33,393 nucleotides of DNA from Nocardiopsis chromatogenes YIM 90109 (GCF_000341185.1 NZ_ANBH01000147.1:12268-45660), one strand, 5' to 3'. Positions 1 to 6,920 are shown, numbered from the stretch's first letter. Numbers and translations are program-made. Notes: a model not told the origin generated them from the letters alone.

Positions 1-27
1 GGGGGAGCCGTGCGCGTAGGTGGTGGT

Positions 28-330
28 TCAGCGCGCGGCGAGTCTGGCGTGTGCGATGGCGACGGCGAGGAGGTCGGCGCAGCGGGTGCAGGTGCGGGCG
101 TGCTGCTCGATGGCCCAGGCGCGGGTCTCGACCTCGGGACGTACTTCGTGGAGCGGGGCGGAGAAGTACTCGGTGACGTCGATGGCGATCGCGCAGCGCG
201 ACGGGAGCGGGGCGCAGAAGACGGCGTTGATGAGCGGGGGCTCGGCACCCCGCCCACTCCGGAAGAAGAGCCACCCGCGCCCGGAGTAGTCGTCGCGCAG
301 CGACGGGCAGGGGTGACGATCGATCAGCAT
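28..330 (-). CDS. Small hypothetical protein next to an XRE regulator
   Basis: A 100-residue protein with no recognised domain. It has a paired-cysteine stretch (residues 79-82, CTRC) inside an Ala/Arg-rich helical C-terminus and ends in HARLAAR. The ATG at 330 is preceded on the minus strand by GAGGGTG about 5 nt upstream, a plausible ribosome site. It is divergent from the XRE/DUF5753 gene at 570, and the 239-bp intergenic region holds repeated GGGAATCC-type sites that could control both. Small proteins of unknown role are common beside XRE/DUF397 modules, which makes this frame more credible than the overlapping plus-strand frames (10-366, 20-289). Function unknown; the reading is supported by its start signal and context only. 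Confidence 0.6.
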   Translation of the reverse strand: MLIDRHPCPSLRDDYSGRGWLFFRSGRGAEPPLINAVFCAPLPSRCAIAIDVTEYFSAPLHEVRPEVETRAWAIEQHARTCTRCADLLAVAIAHARLAAR

Positions 331-402
331 GGTGCACCCTCGGGCGGAGGACGGAGCCGCCCGTGACGAACCGGCGAGGGGAGGAGCGTGGTCGGAGGTT
401 TC

Positions 403-537
403 GGGATTCCGCTCCGCGCGGCGGTACCCCGTGTGTATGGTCGCTTCATCTGGATGCCCAATCGCTACTGACTGTCATCAGAGCTTCACAGTTACATCCA
501 TGATGTCTCGGGAATCCCAGACGTCAATAGGATTCCC
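403..537. promoter_or_regulatory. Operator-like GGGAATCC repeats in divergent promoter
   Basis: GGGAATCC (510-517) and GGATTCCC (530-537) are perfect 8-bp inverted arms separated by 12 nt. GGGATTCC recurs at 403-410, closer to the minus-strand start at 330. The region is clearly more AT-rich than its surroundings. The arms lie 20-50 bp upstream of the -10 box of the XRE gene, so autoregulation by that regulator is a reasonable inference. Confidence 0.5.
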
Positions 538-557
538 AAAAAATGAGTATCTAGATC

Positions 558-569
558 TACACTGCTGCC
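558..569 (+). promoter_or_regulatory. Leaderless -10 box of the XRE gene
   Basis: TACACT (558-563) fits the actinobacterial TANNNT -10 box and lies exactly 6 nt before the ATG at 570, with no Shine-Dalgarno sequence. This spacing predicts a transcript that starts at or next to the start codon. The same layout recurs at six other genes in the window. Confidence 0.6.
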
Positions 570-1442
570 ATGTCTCGGACTCCCCGAACCCATAGCCCGA
601 CCGTGCGACGGCGCCGCCTCTCCTCCGAGCTGCGTCGCCTGCGCGACGCGAGCGGCTACACGCTGGAAGAGGCCGCGAAGAAGTCGGGCATCGCCCGCAG
701 CCGACTCGGCCGGATCGAGACGAGCGACCTGAAGACGGTGAAGACGACGGACCTCGATGCCCTGCTCGACCTCTATGAGGTGACCGAGACCGGGACGCGC
801 GAAGCCATGCACGGCCTCGCCCGTGACGCGGGAGAGCGGGGGTGGTGGAGCAGGTACCGCGACGTCTTCGGCACTCGGGCGCTGCCCGACTTCGAGGCCG
901 AGGCCACCGCCATCCGGACGTTCGCATGTCAAGTCATTCCAGGGCTATTGCAGACTCCGGAGTACGCCGACGCCCTCGTTCGTGGGACGGGGGCCTTCGC
1001 CGATGACGAGATGAAGCGCCACGTTCACGCCCGGATAGAGCGCCAGCAGATCCTCACCCGGTTCTACCCACCGGAGTACTCAGCGGTGATCGATGAGGCT
1101 GCGCTCCGCCGCCACCCCTCCGACACCGCCATCATGCGCGAACAGGTAGCCCATCTTGACCATGCAGCCACGCGCACGAATGTGCAGCTCTATGTACTGC
1201 CGTTCAGCGCAGGTCTCCATGCGGCCACCGTTGGAAGTTTCGTAATCATGGACTTCCCCGACCCTCTCGACCCATCGATCGCTTACTCTGAGACCCCCAC
1301 GGATAGCCTGTTCGTAGAGGATGAGTCCGAGATGCAGCGGTATAACGCCATGTGGTATGAGGTGGTGAACGCCGCCCTCACCCCCGCTCAGAGCCGCGAC
1401 TTCCTTCACGACCTTCTGGCGTCTCTGGAGAGTGAACAGTGA
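570..1442 (+). CDS. XRE-family HTH regulator with DUF5753 domain
   Basis: A 290-residue DNA-binding protein. An XRE/Cro-type helix-turn-helix lies at about residues 17-65 (LRRLRDASGYTLEEAAKKSG, then SRLGRIE). It is followed by the DUF5753 domain (about 95-280) with the typical opening FEAEATAIRTFACQVIPGLL and QTPEYA. Members are actinobacterial regulators encoded next to DUF397 proteins; the pair is often described as a toxin-antitoxin-like or developmental module (the Scr1 group), but most are uncharacterised. Length and domain order are normal. The ATG at 570 follows a TACACT -10 box by 6 nt, so translation is probably leaderless. The stop overlaps the next gene's GTG (GTGA), indicating translational coupling to the first DUF397 protein. 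DNA binding is confident; the target is not known. Confidence 0.93.
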   Translation: MSRTPRTHSPTVRRRRLSSELRRLRDASGYTLEEAAKKSGIARSRLGRIETSDLKTVKTTDLDALLDLYEVTETGTREAMHGLARDAGERGWWSRYRDVFGTRALPDFEAEATAIRTFACQVIPGLLQTPEYADALVRGTGAFADDEMKRHVHARIERQQILTRFYPPEYSAVIDEAALRRHPSDTAIMREQVAHLDHAATRTNVQLYVLPFSAGLHAATVGSFVIMDFPDPLDPSIAYSETPTDSLFVEDESEMQRYNAMWYEVVNAALTPAQSRDFLHDLLASLESEQ

Positions 1443-1630
1443 CCATGGAACACCTTGCCTGGCGCAAATCGTCGTACAGCGGCGGAGGTGCGCAGGATTG
1501 CGTCGAGTACGCCCCGTTGACTTCTGGTGCCGCCGTGCGAGACTCGCAGAACCGCGACGCCGGGATGTTCGTCTTCCCTGCTGGTGAGTGGCAGGCGTTC
1601 CTCGACGACGTCGCGCACCGGCGCCTCTGA
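1439..1630 (+). CDS. DUF397 domain protein, first copy
   Basis: A 63-residue DUF397 protein with the family hallmarks WRKSSYSGG near the N-terminus, a central CVEYA, AAVRDSQNR, and a C-terminal segment EWQAFLDDV. The GTG at 1439 is preferred over the ATG at 1445 because GGAG at 1427-1430 is 8 nt upstream of it and the GTG overlaps the regulator's TGA. DUF397 proteins are small partners of XRE/DUF5753 regulators in actinobacteria; their biochemical role is unsettled (proposed antagonists or partners of the regulator). Coupled translation suggests equimolar production with the regulator. Confidence 0.9.
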   Translation: MTMEHLAWRKSSYSGGGAQDCVEYAPLTSGAAVRDSQNRDAGMFVFPAGEWQAFLDDVAHRRL

Positions 1631-1655
1631 CCTTCTCCACTCCTCATAGGGCACC

Positions 1656-1681
1656 GGCCCCCGGAGGCTCCTCCGGGGGCC
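1656..1681 (+). terminator. Hairpin after first DUF397 gene
   Basis: An 11-bp perfect stem, GGCCCCCGGAG (1656-1666) with CTCCGGGGGCC (1671-1681), and a GCTC loop, 26 nt after the DUF397 stop. No U-tract follows, as is usual in this GC range. It would separate the second DUF397 gene at least partly from the first two genes. Confidence 0.75.
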
Positions 1682-1757
1682 GACGCATGTCCCGTGTAGC
1701 CCCCGTGCTCAACCGGGGAAGGACCTTCCAGGAGCCCCTGCGATGGGAGGAGCCCCC

Positions 1758-1943
1758 ATGTCCATCCCCCACATCTGGCGTAAGAGCAGCTACAGCGGCG
1801 ATCGGAGCAACTGCGTCGAAGTCGCCGACCTCTCCATCGGTGCCGCTGTCCGGGACTCCAAGTACCCCGGCGCCGGGCACCTCGCCTTCCACTCAATGGA
1901 ATGGAGCGCCTTCCTCGCCAGCGCACTGGCCGAACAGCTCTAG
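1758..1943 (+). CDS. DUF397 domain protein, second copy
   Basis: A 61-residue DUF397 protein: IWRKSSYSGD, then NCVEVADL, AAVRDSKYPG and the closing EWSAFLASAL. The ATG at 1758 is chosen over the in-frame ATG at 1743 because GGAGGAG (1746-1752) lies 5 nt upstream of it and would be inside the coding region otherwise. It diverges substantially from the copy at 1439, so this is an old duplication or a second partner rather than a recent copy. A hairpin at 1656-1681 stands between the two, so expression may be independent of the XRE gene. Confidence 0.9.
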   Translation: MSIPHIWRKSSYSGDRSNCVEVADLSIGAAVRDSKYPGAGHLAFHSMEWSAFLASALAEQL

Positions 1944-1961
1944 TACGCCAGCACACGGGGT

Positions 1962-1985
1962 CGGCCCCGGGGCCCCTCGGGGCCG
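1962..1985. terminator. Hairpin between convergent genes
   Basis: CGGCCCCG (1962-1969) pairs perfectly with CGGGGCCG (1978-1985) around an 8-nt loop. It lies between the second DUF397 stop (1943) and the stop of the converging lipoprotein gene (2005), so it can serve both strands. Confidence 0.65.
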
Positions 1986-2004
1986 CGTCGGCGAGGCATG
2001 GGCC

Positions 2005-2424
2005 CTACGGGTCGTCCACCTTTGTGAGCACGAGGGACGGCGGCCCATCCGGATCGGGACGGAACTTCACCTCTCCCCGGCCGTTCGGGTAGAGCTGGAG
2101 GCCGCCGATCTTGCCGAGTCCATCGTCATCGACCGTCAGGTAGACGAAGTCGCTCATCGTCTCCGAGTCGACGAACTCCCATCGGCCGCTGAAGTCCGCG
2201 GGGGCACCCCCGCCGCCTCCCAGCGACTCGTCCGACGATACGCCGGTGACCAAGAACGTCCCGTCGGAATCGAGCACGACCTCGCCGCCGGTCTCCTCGT
2301 TGCGGTACACGCCGGGCAACTCGTCCGGGTCGATCGGCGTACACCCCGAGGTGACCACCGAAGAAGCGATCAAGGCGACGGCCAACCATCGCCCGCCTGC
2401 CCACTTTGCCCGTTTTGTCGCCAC
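2005..2424 (-). CDS. Small predicted lipoprotein, function unknown
   Basis: A 139-residue exported protein. The N-terminus is a lipoprotein signal: KRAKW positive region, hydrophobic WLAVALIASSVV, then VTSGC with the lipidated cysteine at residue 28 (Thr at -3 is slightly atypical). The mature part carries GVYRNEETGGEVVLDSDGTF, FSGRWEFVD and LQLYPNGRGEVKF, resembling small beta-rich lipoproteins that are often annotated hypothetical. The GTG at 2424 is chosen because it places the signal peptide at the N-terminus; the frame stays open upstream to 2646 but that part is Arg/Pro-rich and not protein-like. It lies downstream of the VKOR gene, separated by a hairpin at 2528-2561, so it is probably its own unit. 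Confidence 0.75.
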   Translation of the reverse strand: MATKRAKWAGGRWLAVALIASSVVTSGCTPIDPDELPGVYRNEETGGEVVLDSDGTFLVTGVSSDESLGGGGGAPADFSGRWEFVDSETMSDFVYLTVDDDGLGKIGGLQLYPNGRGEVKFRPDPDGPPSLVLTKVDDP

Positions 2425-2527
2425 GGGCTTCAGCGTAACGCCCGCCGACCGGGCGCCCACGGCGCGGTCGCCGTTACGGCCGCTACTCCCGAACGCCGAC
2501 CGGCGGGCCGAGGGCCTGCGAACACCG

Positions 2528-2561
2528 CGGCCCCGGTCCCGCGTTGGCGGGGCCGGGGCCG
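2528..2561 (-). terminator. Strong hairpin downstream of VKOR gene
   Basis: A 15-bp stem (2528-2542 with 2547-2561; one non-Watson-Crick position) and a 4-nt loop, 19 nt beyond the VKOR stop. It is placed to end the DsbA-VKOR transcript. Confidence 0.75.
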
Positions 2562-2579
2562 TCGGTGGGCCATCGCCGT

Positions 2580-3245
2580 CTAGATCTGCCCCGTCCAGAA
2601 GGACCAGAAGGCCTGGGCGATCGCGGCGATGATCAGGAGGAACCACACCGTCACCACCACCGTGTGGTTACGGATCAGCACCCCCGCCGCCGAGCGGGCG
2701 CCCGCCGGGAGCGGGATCCTTCCCGTCCGCACGTTGTCCAGGGTCACGTAGGTGAAGATCGGGATCATCACCGCCCACACCACCATGCAGTACGGGCACA
2801 GCGCGCTGATCTTGTACAGGCTCTGGAAGATCAGGAAGTGCACGAACCCGATCCCGAAGACCACGCCGCCCTGCAGACCCCACCAGAACCACGGCCGGAA
2901 CGACGCCCCGGACAGCATCGCCATCCCGATCGCCGTCACGATCGCGAAGCACGCGATGCCCAGCAGCGGGTTCGGGAACCCGAACACCTCCGCCGTCGGG
3001 GTGTCCATCACCGTGCCGCAGCTGATCACCGGGTTCACGCTGCACGTGGGCACGTAGTCGGGGTTCGCCAGCGAGTTGACCTTCTCGATCGCCAGCGCGA
3101 ACGCCGCCAGCAGCCCGATCCCGCCGCCGACCGCCAGGATCCACGGCAGCGCCTTACCCATGATCGGGACTTCGGCGCCCGGAGGCTCAGCGGAGGGCGA
3201 CGGAGACGGGGCCGCCGACTCGGCGGCGGCCTTCTGTGCGCTCAC
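2580..3245 (-). CDS. Vitamin K epoxide reductase family (VKOR) protein
   Basis: A 221-residue integral membrane protein that reoxidises a DsbA-type thiol oxidase and passes electrons to quinone, the role DsbB plays in enterobacteria. The active-site CPYC is at 150-153 in ISALCPYCMVVW; the loop cysteine pair is C68 and C76 (PTCSVNPVISC). There are about five hydrophobic segments, starting near residue 33, after a Pro/Ser/Ala-rich cytoplasmic N-terminus. Start is the GTG at 3245, which overlaps the DsbA stop (GTGA), so the two proteins are translationally coupled. All redox cysteines expected of bacterial VKOR are present. Unlike some actinobacterial homologues it is not fused to a thioredoxin domain; the separate DsbA gene supplies that part. 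Confidence 0.95.
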   Translation of the reverse strand: MSAQKAAAESAAPSPSPSAEPPGAEVPIMGKALPWILAVGGGIGLLAAFALAIEKVNSLANPDYVPTCSVNPVISCGTVMDTPTAEVFGFPNPLLGIACFAIVTAIGMAMLSGASFRPWFWWGLQGGVVFGIGFVHFLIFQSLYKISALCPYCMVVWAVMIPIFTYVTLDNVRTGRIPLPAGARSAAGVLIRNHTVVVTVWFLLIIAAIAQAFWSFWTGQI

Positions 3246-3937
3246 TGCTCGCCCTCGGCTTCCTCGGCCGCCTTCTCCTGCGCCGCCTCAAGCTCCTCGT
3301 CGATGACGCTGCTGAGCTGCTTCTCCGACGGCATCGACGACATCAGCCGCCCGTTCACGAAGATCGTCGGGGTGCCCTGCACGCCCGCCTCCTGGCCGTC
3401 GGGGAGGTCGGCGTTGATCCGCTCCAGGATGGCAGGGTCGTTCATGTCCTCCACGAACTGATCGCGGTCCAGGCCGATCTCCTCGGCGTAGTCCACGAAC
3501 ACCTCAGGGGTGGGCTCGGAGGCCCCGCCCCACTCCTGCTGGGTCTCGAAGAGCTTCTGGTACATCTCCTCGAAGGAGCCCTGCCGGGCCGCCGCCTCGG
3601 CCGCGGCGGCGGACGCCTCGGCGTTCACGTGTCCGGGCAGCGGGAAGTACCGCACCACGAAGTTGATGTCGCCCTCGTACTTCTCCCGGATGTCCTCCAT
3701 CACGGGGTACTGCTGCCCGCACGCCGGGCACTCGAAGTCGAGGAACTCCACGACGGTGACGTCGGCGCCCTCCACCTCGTCGAGGTAGTGGCTCTCGTCG
3801 TTGACGAGCGTCTCGGCGGAGACCCGTTCGGCCTCGGCCGGGCCCCCGCCGTTCACCGAGCGCACGATGGCGAAGATGCCGAATGCGAGCGCCAGGACGA
3901 GCAGGAGGCCGAAGGTGATGCTGAGATTTCTGGACAT
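3242..3937 (-). CDS. DsbA-family thiol:disulfide oxidoreductase, membrane-anchored
   Basis: A 231-residue protein with one N-terminal membrane anchor (about 6-26) and an extracytoplasmic thioredoxin/DsbA fold. The redox motif is CPAC at 70-73 (VVEFLDFECPACGQQ), and the cis-proline loop appears as GVQGTPTIFVNG. It introduces disulfides into exported proteins; the coupled VKOR presumably recycles it. The ATG at 3937 is chosen because GTGAGG lies 4 nt upstream and it puts the anchor at the N-terminus; the frame extends to 4048 but that stretch is Pro/Arg-rich. The C-terminus is a charged Glu/Ala-rich helix. Likely clients include secreted proteins with several cysteines, such as the SGNH enzyme at 26594; that link is inference. 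Confidence 0.94.
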   Translation of the reverse strand: MSRNLSITFGLLLVLALAFGIFAIVRSVNGGGPAEAERVSAETLVNDESHYLDEVEGADVTVVEFLDFECPACGQQYPVMEDIREKYEGDINFVVRYFPLPGHVNAEASAAAAEAAARQGSFEEMYQKLFETQQEWGGASEPTPEVFVDYAEEIGLDRDQFVEDMNDPAILERINADLPDGQEAGVQGTPTIFVNGRLMSSMPSEKQLSSVIDEELEAAQEKAAEEAEGEQ

Positions 3938-4014
3938 GTCCTCACCAGGTTCGTTTCGGGGCGCCGCCCCTGGTGGGGGCGCACGCCGGGAAAGGGACGG
4001 GGGGTCCGGTGAAG

Positions 4015-4042
4015 GCGCGCCGCCGGGGGTGGGACGGCGCGC
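4015..4042 (-). terminator. Hairpin between membrane protein and DsbA genes
   Basis: GCGCGCCG (4015-4022) pairs with CGGCGCGC (4035-4042) around a 12-nt loop, starting 6 nt past the stop of the 4633-4049 gene. It may end or attenuate transcription before the DsbA gene. Confidence 0.5.
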
Positions 4043-4048
4043 GGGCAT

Positions 4049-4633
4049 CTAAACCCGCTGGATGCACAGGGTGGTGAGCAGCCGGATGCCGCTCGGGCGC
4101 CAGGCCGCCGGGGCCGCGGCGAGCCGCACCGGCCCACGCCACAGCGGGGGCAGGCGCAGGGCGACCGCCAGGGCGACGCTGAGCAGCAGCATCACCAGCA
4201 GGGCCGTCGAGGCGGTCCGGTGGTCGGCCGGCGACTTCACTCCGCCCTCGTCGGTGTCCGCACCGAAGAAGGCGGACGTGTTGATGATGGGGGCGTCGCA
4301 CTCGTAGTCGTGGGCGCTGTCGGGGGCCAGGGCGGACGCGCCGCCGGGCCGGTCGTCCCCGTCCGCGAGGACCGGGGGGACGCCCGCCTTCACCAGCTCG
4401 TCCGGGGGCACGTCGGCGGCCCCGGCGGCCGGGGCGGGCGCATCCGGCCCGGCGTCGGCCTCGGCGACGACCGCCTTTCCGGCGACGGCGGCGGTGCGCA
4501 CCTCGTGGGCCTCCGCGGCGGACGCGGCCGCGGCCATGCAGACGATGCACACGTAGTGCAGGGCGAGGACGATGGCGAGGGCGAGCACCCACCCGGGGCG
4601 CGCCCTCCATCCTCGCTTCAGCACCGTGTACAC
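4049..4633 (-). CDS. Hypothetical membrane protein with CxxC in first TM
   Basis: A 194-residue protein with two hydrophobic segments: about 15-38 (WVLALAIVLALHYVCIVCMA) and about 143-160 (STALLVMLLLSVALAVAL). A long Ala/Asp/Pro-rich loop lies between, with a single cysteine in DYECDAP. The first segment ends in C29-I-V-C32, a CxxC spacing, and a further Cys sits near the C-terminus (TTLCIQRV). It is transcribed in the same direction as, and just upstream of, the DsbA-VKOR pair. I do not recognise the family. The cysteine pattern plus context make a thiol-redox or metal-related role possible, but that is inference. GTG start at 4633, with no clear ribosome site. Confidence 0.7.
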   Translation of the reverse strand: MYTVLKRGWRARPGWVLALAIVLALHYVCIVCMAAAASAAEAHEVRTAAVAGKAVVAEADAGPDAPAPAAGAADVPPDELVKAGVPPVLADGDDRPGGASALAPDSAHDYECDAPIINTSAFFGADTDEGGVKSPADHRTASTALLVMLLLSVALAVALRLPPLWRGPVRLAAAPAAWRPSGIRLLTTLCIQRV

Positions 4634-4794
4634 GGCGCAAAGGGTACCCCGGGCGCCACCGGGTGTCCCTCCCCTTCCCGCCCCTCACGCATCTCTGGGC
4701 CCCGGCGCAGCGGGTCCCCAGCGCCCCCGGACGGCCGTGGCCTCAGTGTGCGTCCACACACAACCCCCCGGCACCCCCTTGCGAAGGAATAAAT

Positions 4795-4806
4795 GTATTC
4801 GCATAC
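4795..4806 (+). promoter_or_regulatory. Palindromic operator-like site upstream of wrbA
   Basis: GTATTCGCATAC (arms GTAT/ATAC) lies in a locally AT-rich patch (4785-4815) 54 bp before the wrbA start. Quinone-reductase genes are often controlled by thiol-sensing HxlR/MarR-type repressors with short palindromes of this kind. No such regulator gene is in the window, so the assignment is tentative. Confidence 0.35.
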
Positions 4807-4860
4807 TCTTTCTAGCAAGCAGTCATCCGGCAAGCGACCCGAACCGTGGGGGACACGACC

Positions 4861-5475
4861 ATGAGCGACGTGAAGCTGAGCGTCATCTACTACTCCTCGA
4901 CCGGCACCATCAGCGCGCTGGCCAAGGAGATCGCCGAGGCGGCGGAGAAGGCCGGCGCCGAGGTCCGGCTGCGCAAGGCCGCCGAGCTGGCGCCGCAGGC
5001 CGCCATCGACGGCAACGAGGCGTGGGCGGCCAACGTCGAGGCGACCAAGGACATCGCCGAGGCGACCGCCGACGACGTCGTCTGGGCCGACGCCGTGATC
5101 TTCGGGTCGCCGACCCGCTACGGCAACATCGCCTCGCAGCTCAAGCAGTTCATCGACACGCTGGGCCCGCAGTGGGCGCAGGGGCAGCTCGCGGACAAGG
5201 TCTACAGCGGCTTCGCCTCCTCGGCCACGCAGCACGGCGGCCAGGAGAGCACCCTGCTGGCGCTGTCGAACACCTTCTACCACTTCGGCGGGATCATCGT
5301 GCCCCCCGGCTACACCGACGGCTCCAAGTTCGTCGACGGCAACCCCTACGGCACCTCCCACGTGGACGCCCAGGGCAACAACCCGGTCGACGACACCTCC
5401 CGCAAGGCCGCCCAGGTGCAGGCCGAGCGCGTGGTCCGCGTCGCCCGCGCCCTCAAGCCCGGCGCGAGCCTGTAA
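4861..5475 (+). CDS. wrbA: NAD(P)H:quinone oxidoreductase, WrbA type
   Basis: A 204-residue flavodoxin-fold enzyme of the WrbA family: tetrameric FMN enzymes that reduce quinones by two electrons using NAD(P)H and so avoid semiquinone radicals. Seen: the FMN phosphate loop YYSSTGTISALA (about 10-21), the family signature FGSPTRYGNIASQLKQF, the segment GFASSATQHGGQESTLLAL, and IIVPPGYTDG. The length matches the family. The ATG at 4861 is preferred over the GTG at 4846 because a GTGGGGGA ribosome site is then correctly spaced and the residues MGDTT add nothing conserved. It is a monocistronic unit closed by two hairpins. Confidence 0.95.
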   Translation: MSDVKLSVIYYSSTGTISALAKEIAEAAEKAGAEVRLRKAAELAPQAAIDGNEAWAANVEATKDIAEATADDVVWADAVIFGSPTRYGNIASQLKQFIDTLGPQWAQGQLADKVYSGFASSATQHGGQESTLLALSNTFYHFGGIIVPPGYTDGSKFVDGNPYGTSHVDAQGNNPVDDTSRKAAQVQAERVVRVARALKPGASL

Positions 5476-5481
5476 TGACAC

Positions 5482-5502
5482 CCACCCGGCGGGGCCGGGT
5501 GG
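5482..5502 (+). terminator. First hairpin after wrbA
   Basis: CCACCCGGC (5482-5490) pairs perfectly with GCCGGGTGG (5494-5502) around a 3-nt loop, starting 6 nt after the wrbA stop. Confidence 0.6.
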
Positions 5503-5537
5503 CGGGGGAGCCGACAGCGACTCCCGCATGATGAGCC

Positions 5538-5580
5538 GTTCCCCGGGTGATGGAGAGCCGTCCTCCATCACCCGGGGAAC
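5538..5580 (+). terminator. 18-bp stem terminator after wrbA
   Basis: GTTCCCCGGGTGATGGAG (5538-5555) pairs perfectly with 5563-5580 around a 7-nt loop and is followed by AGTCTTTTAC, giving a T-run. This is the longest perfect terminator stem in the window. It also stands between wrbA and the converging LacI gene, so it could act on both strands. Confidence 0.9.
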
Positions 5581-5639
5581 AGTCTTTTACCGCGCGATCT
5601 CCCCGTCCGGGGTGGCGGAACCACCGCTCTCGCTCCCCC

Positions 5640-6638
5640 CTACGCCCGGGTCGATGCTCGCACCACCAGTTCCGGGGCTATGGCCACGCGGCGGTGCGGC
5701 TCTTCGCCGCCCCTCAGGCGGGTGGCCAGCGTGCGCACCGCCTCGGCCGCCAACTGTTCCAGCGGCTGGCGCACCGTGGTCAGCGGCGGTTCGGCCAGTT
5801 CCGCGAACGGGATGTCGTCGAACCCGGTCACCATCACCCGGCCCGGAACCTCCACCCCGTTGCGGGCCAGCTCCCGCAGCACCCCCAGGGCTATCGTGTC
5901 GTTCCCGCAGACGATGCCCTCGGGCAGTTCGCGGCGGTTCTCCAGCAGGCGCCGCGCCGCGCGGTGCCCCCACTCCAGGCTGAAGTCGCCCAGCAGCACC
6001 CGGTCGGTGCCGCCCGGGCACAGCGGCGCCGCCCCGCGGTAGCCGTCGAGCCGCGCCTGCGCCGAGGAGTCCGTCGGCTCCGACCCGACGTAGGCCAGCG
6101 TGCGCGCCCCGCCCGCCACCAGATGCTCGACCGCCGCCAGGATGCCCGCCTCGCTGTCCACGCCGACCCAGCTCCCGCCGCCCCCGTCCAGGCACAGGTC
6201 CAGCTGGACCGTGGGCACCCGCTGCCCGGCCGCCTCGATCGCGGCGCGGCTGCGCTCGCTGTGGCAGGGCACCGCGATCAGCGCGTCGACCCGTCGGTCC
6301 AGCAGCGCCCTGAGCTGTCCCGCCTCCACCTCCGGGTCGTACCGGGAGGTGGACAGCAGCAGCCCCTGCCCGCCGCGCGCGGCCTCGCGCTCCACCGCCT
6401 CGACCAGGGTCGCGAAGAACGGGTTGGAGATGCGCGGCACGACGATGCCGACACTGTTGGTGGTGCGGCTGCGCAGCGCCGCGGCCACCGCGTTGGGCTC
6501 GTAGTCCAGCTCCTTGGCGGCGCGCAGCACGCGCTCCCTGTTGGCCGGGCGCACCCCGCGGCCGCCGGACAACGCGCGCGACGCGGTGGCGACGGACACC
6601 CCGGCACGCTCGGCGACCTCCCTGATGGTGACGGACAT
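5640..6638 (-). CDS. LacI-family transcriptional regulator
   Basis: A 332-residue LacI/GalR-type repressor. The N-terminal HTH (about 3-50) reads TIREVAERAGVSVATASRAL with the hinge helix region YEPNAVAAALRSR. The periplasmic-binding-like effector domain follows: NSVGIVVPRISNPFF, DALIAVPCHSE, GIVCGNDTIALGVL and VTGFDDIPFAELAEPPLTTV. The ATG at 6638 has GAGGAG 7 nt upstream; a GTG directly before it is less likely. It diverges from the nucleoside transporter and adenosine deaminase genes, so a ligand such as a nucleoside or ribose derivative is a natural inference (CytR is a LacI-family nucleoside regulator in enterobacteria). The operator-like sites at 6676 and 6824 have the central CG typical of the family. 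Confidence 0.93.
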   Translation of the reverse strand: MSVTIREVAERAGVSVATASRALSGGRGVRPANRERVLRAAKELDYEPNAVAAALRSRTTNSVGIVVPRISNPFFATLVEAVEREAARGGQGLLLSTSRYDPEVEAGQLRALLDRRVDALIAVPCHSERSRAAIEAAGQRVPTVQLDLCLDGGGGSWVGVDSEAGILAAVEHLVAGGARTLAYVGSEPTDSSAQARLDGYRGAAPLCPGGTDRVLLGDFSLEWGHRAARRLLENRRELPEGIVCGNDTIALGVLRELARNGVEVPGRVMVTGFDDIPFAELAEPPLTTVRQPLEQLAAEAVRTLATRLRGGEEPHRRVAIAPELVVRASTRA

Positions 6639-6675
6639 CACTTCACTCCTCGGAACCGGGCGGGGACGGGGGGTC

Positions 6676-6691
6676 GAGAAATCGTTTTCTC
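6676..6691. promoter_or_regulatory. LacI-type operator near the LacI gene start
   Basis: GAGAAATCGTTTTCTC: 6-bp arms around TCGT with a central CG step, the classic LacI-family operator form. It lies 38 bp upstream of the LacI gene, consistent with autorepression. Confidence 0.7.
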
Positions 6692-6782
6692 ACGAGCCGG
6701 AACCCCTGTCAGGACACGCCTCCTGGCTTGCGATCAAGGACTCACCAGCTCATTTACGATGTTCTGTGACAACTCTGAAGGG

Positions 6783-6812
6783 TTGACAAAAGATGTAACA
6801 CACTTGCAGTGT
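6783..6812 (+). promoter_or_regulatory. Candidate promoter of the nucleoside operon
   Basis: TTGACA (6783-6788) is a perfect -35 hexamer. With an 18-nt spacer the -10 position is CAGTGT (6807-6812), a weak match, so activation or another -10 cannot be excluded. The -10 region lies inside the palindrome centred at 6806. Confidence 0.5.
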
Positions 6813-6819
6813 GCGACAT
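6793..6819. promoter_or_regulatory. 27-bp palindrome overlapping the nucleoside promoter
   Basis: Inner arms CACACT (6799-6804) and AGTGTG (6808-6813) flank TGC; outer arms ATGT (6793-6796) and ACAT (6816-6819) are symmetric about the same centre, 6806. It has an odd centre and no central CG, unlike the LacI-type sites nearby, so a second regulator may bind here. Confidence 0.5.
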
Positions 6820-6823
6820 CACG

Positions 6824-6835
6824 GTAATCGTTTAC
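6824..6835. promoter_or_regulatory. LacI-type operator upstream of transporter
   Basis: GTAATCGTTTAC: arms GTAA/TTAC around TCGT with a central CG, close to the canonical LacI/GalR-family GTAAACGTTTAC. It lies downstream of the likely promoter and 86 bp before the transporter start, a position suited to blocking transcription. Confidence 0.7.
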
Positions 6836-6920
6836 ATCCCCGGCGGGCTCCCCCGCCGCGACGGCCCGGCGGACCCCCGCGGCCCGGCCCGGTCGCAGAT
6901 CCACCAAGAAGGGAGGGGGC

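Noticed and set aside
1588-2583. Long plus-strand frame of 331 codons
   Set aside because: It crosses the second DUF397 gene and the lipoprotein gene in other frames, is Pro/Arg/Gly-rich and has no domain.
2425-2646. N-terminal extension of the lipoprotein to 2646
   Set aside because: It would put 74 Arg/Pro-rich residues before a clear signal peptide and spans the terminator of the VKOR gene.
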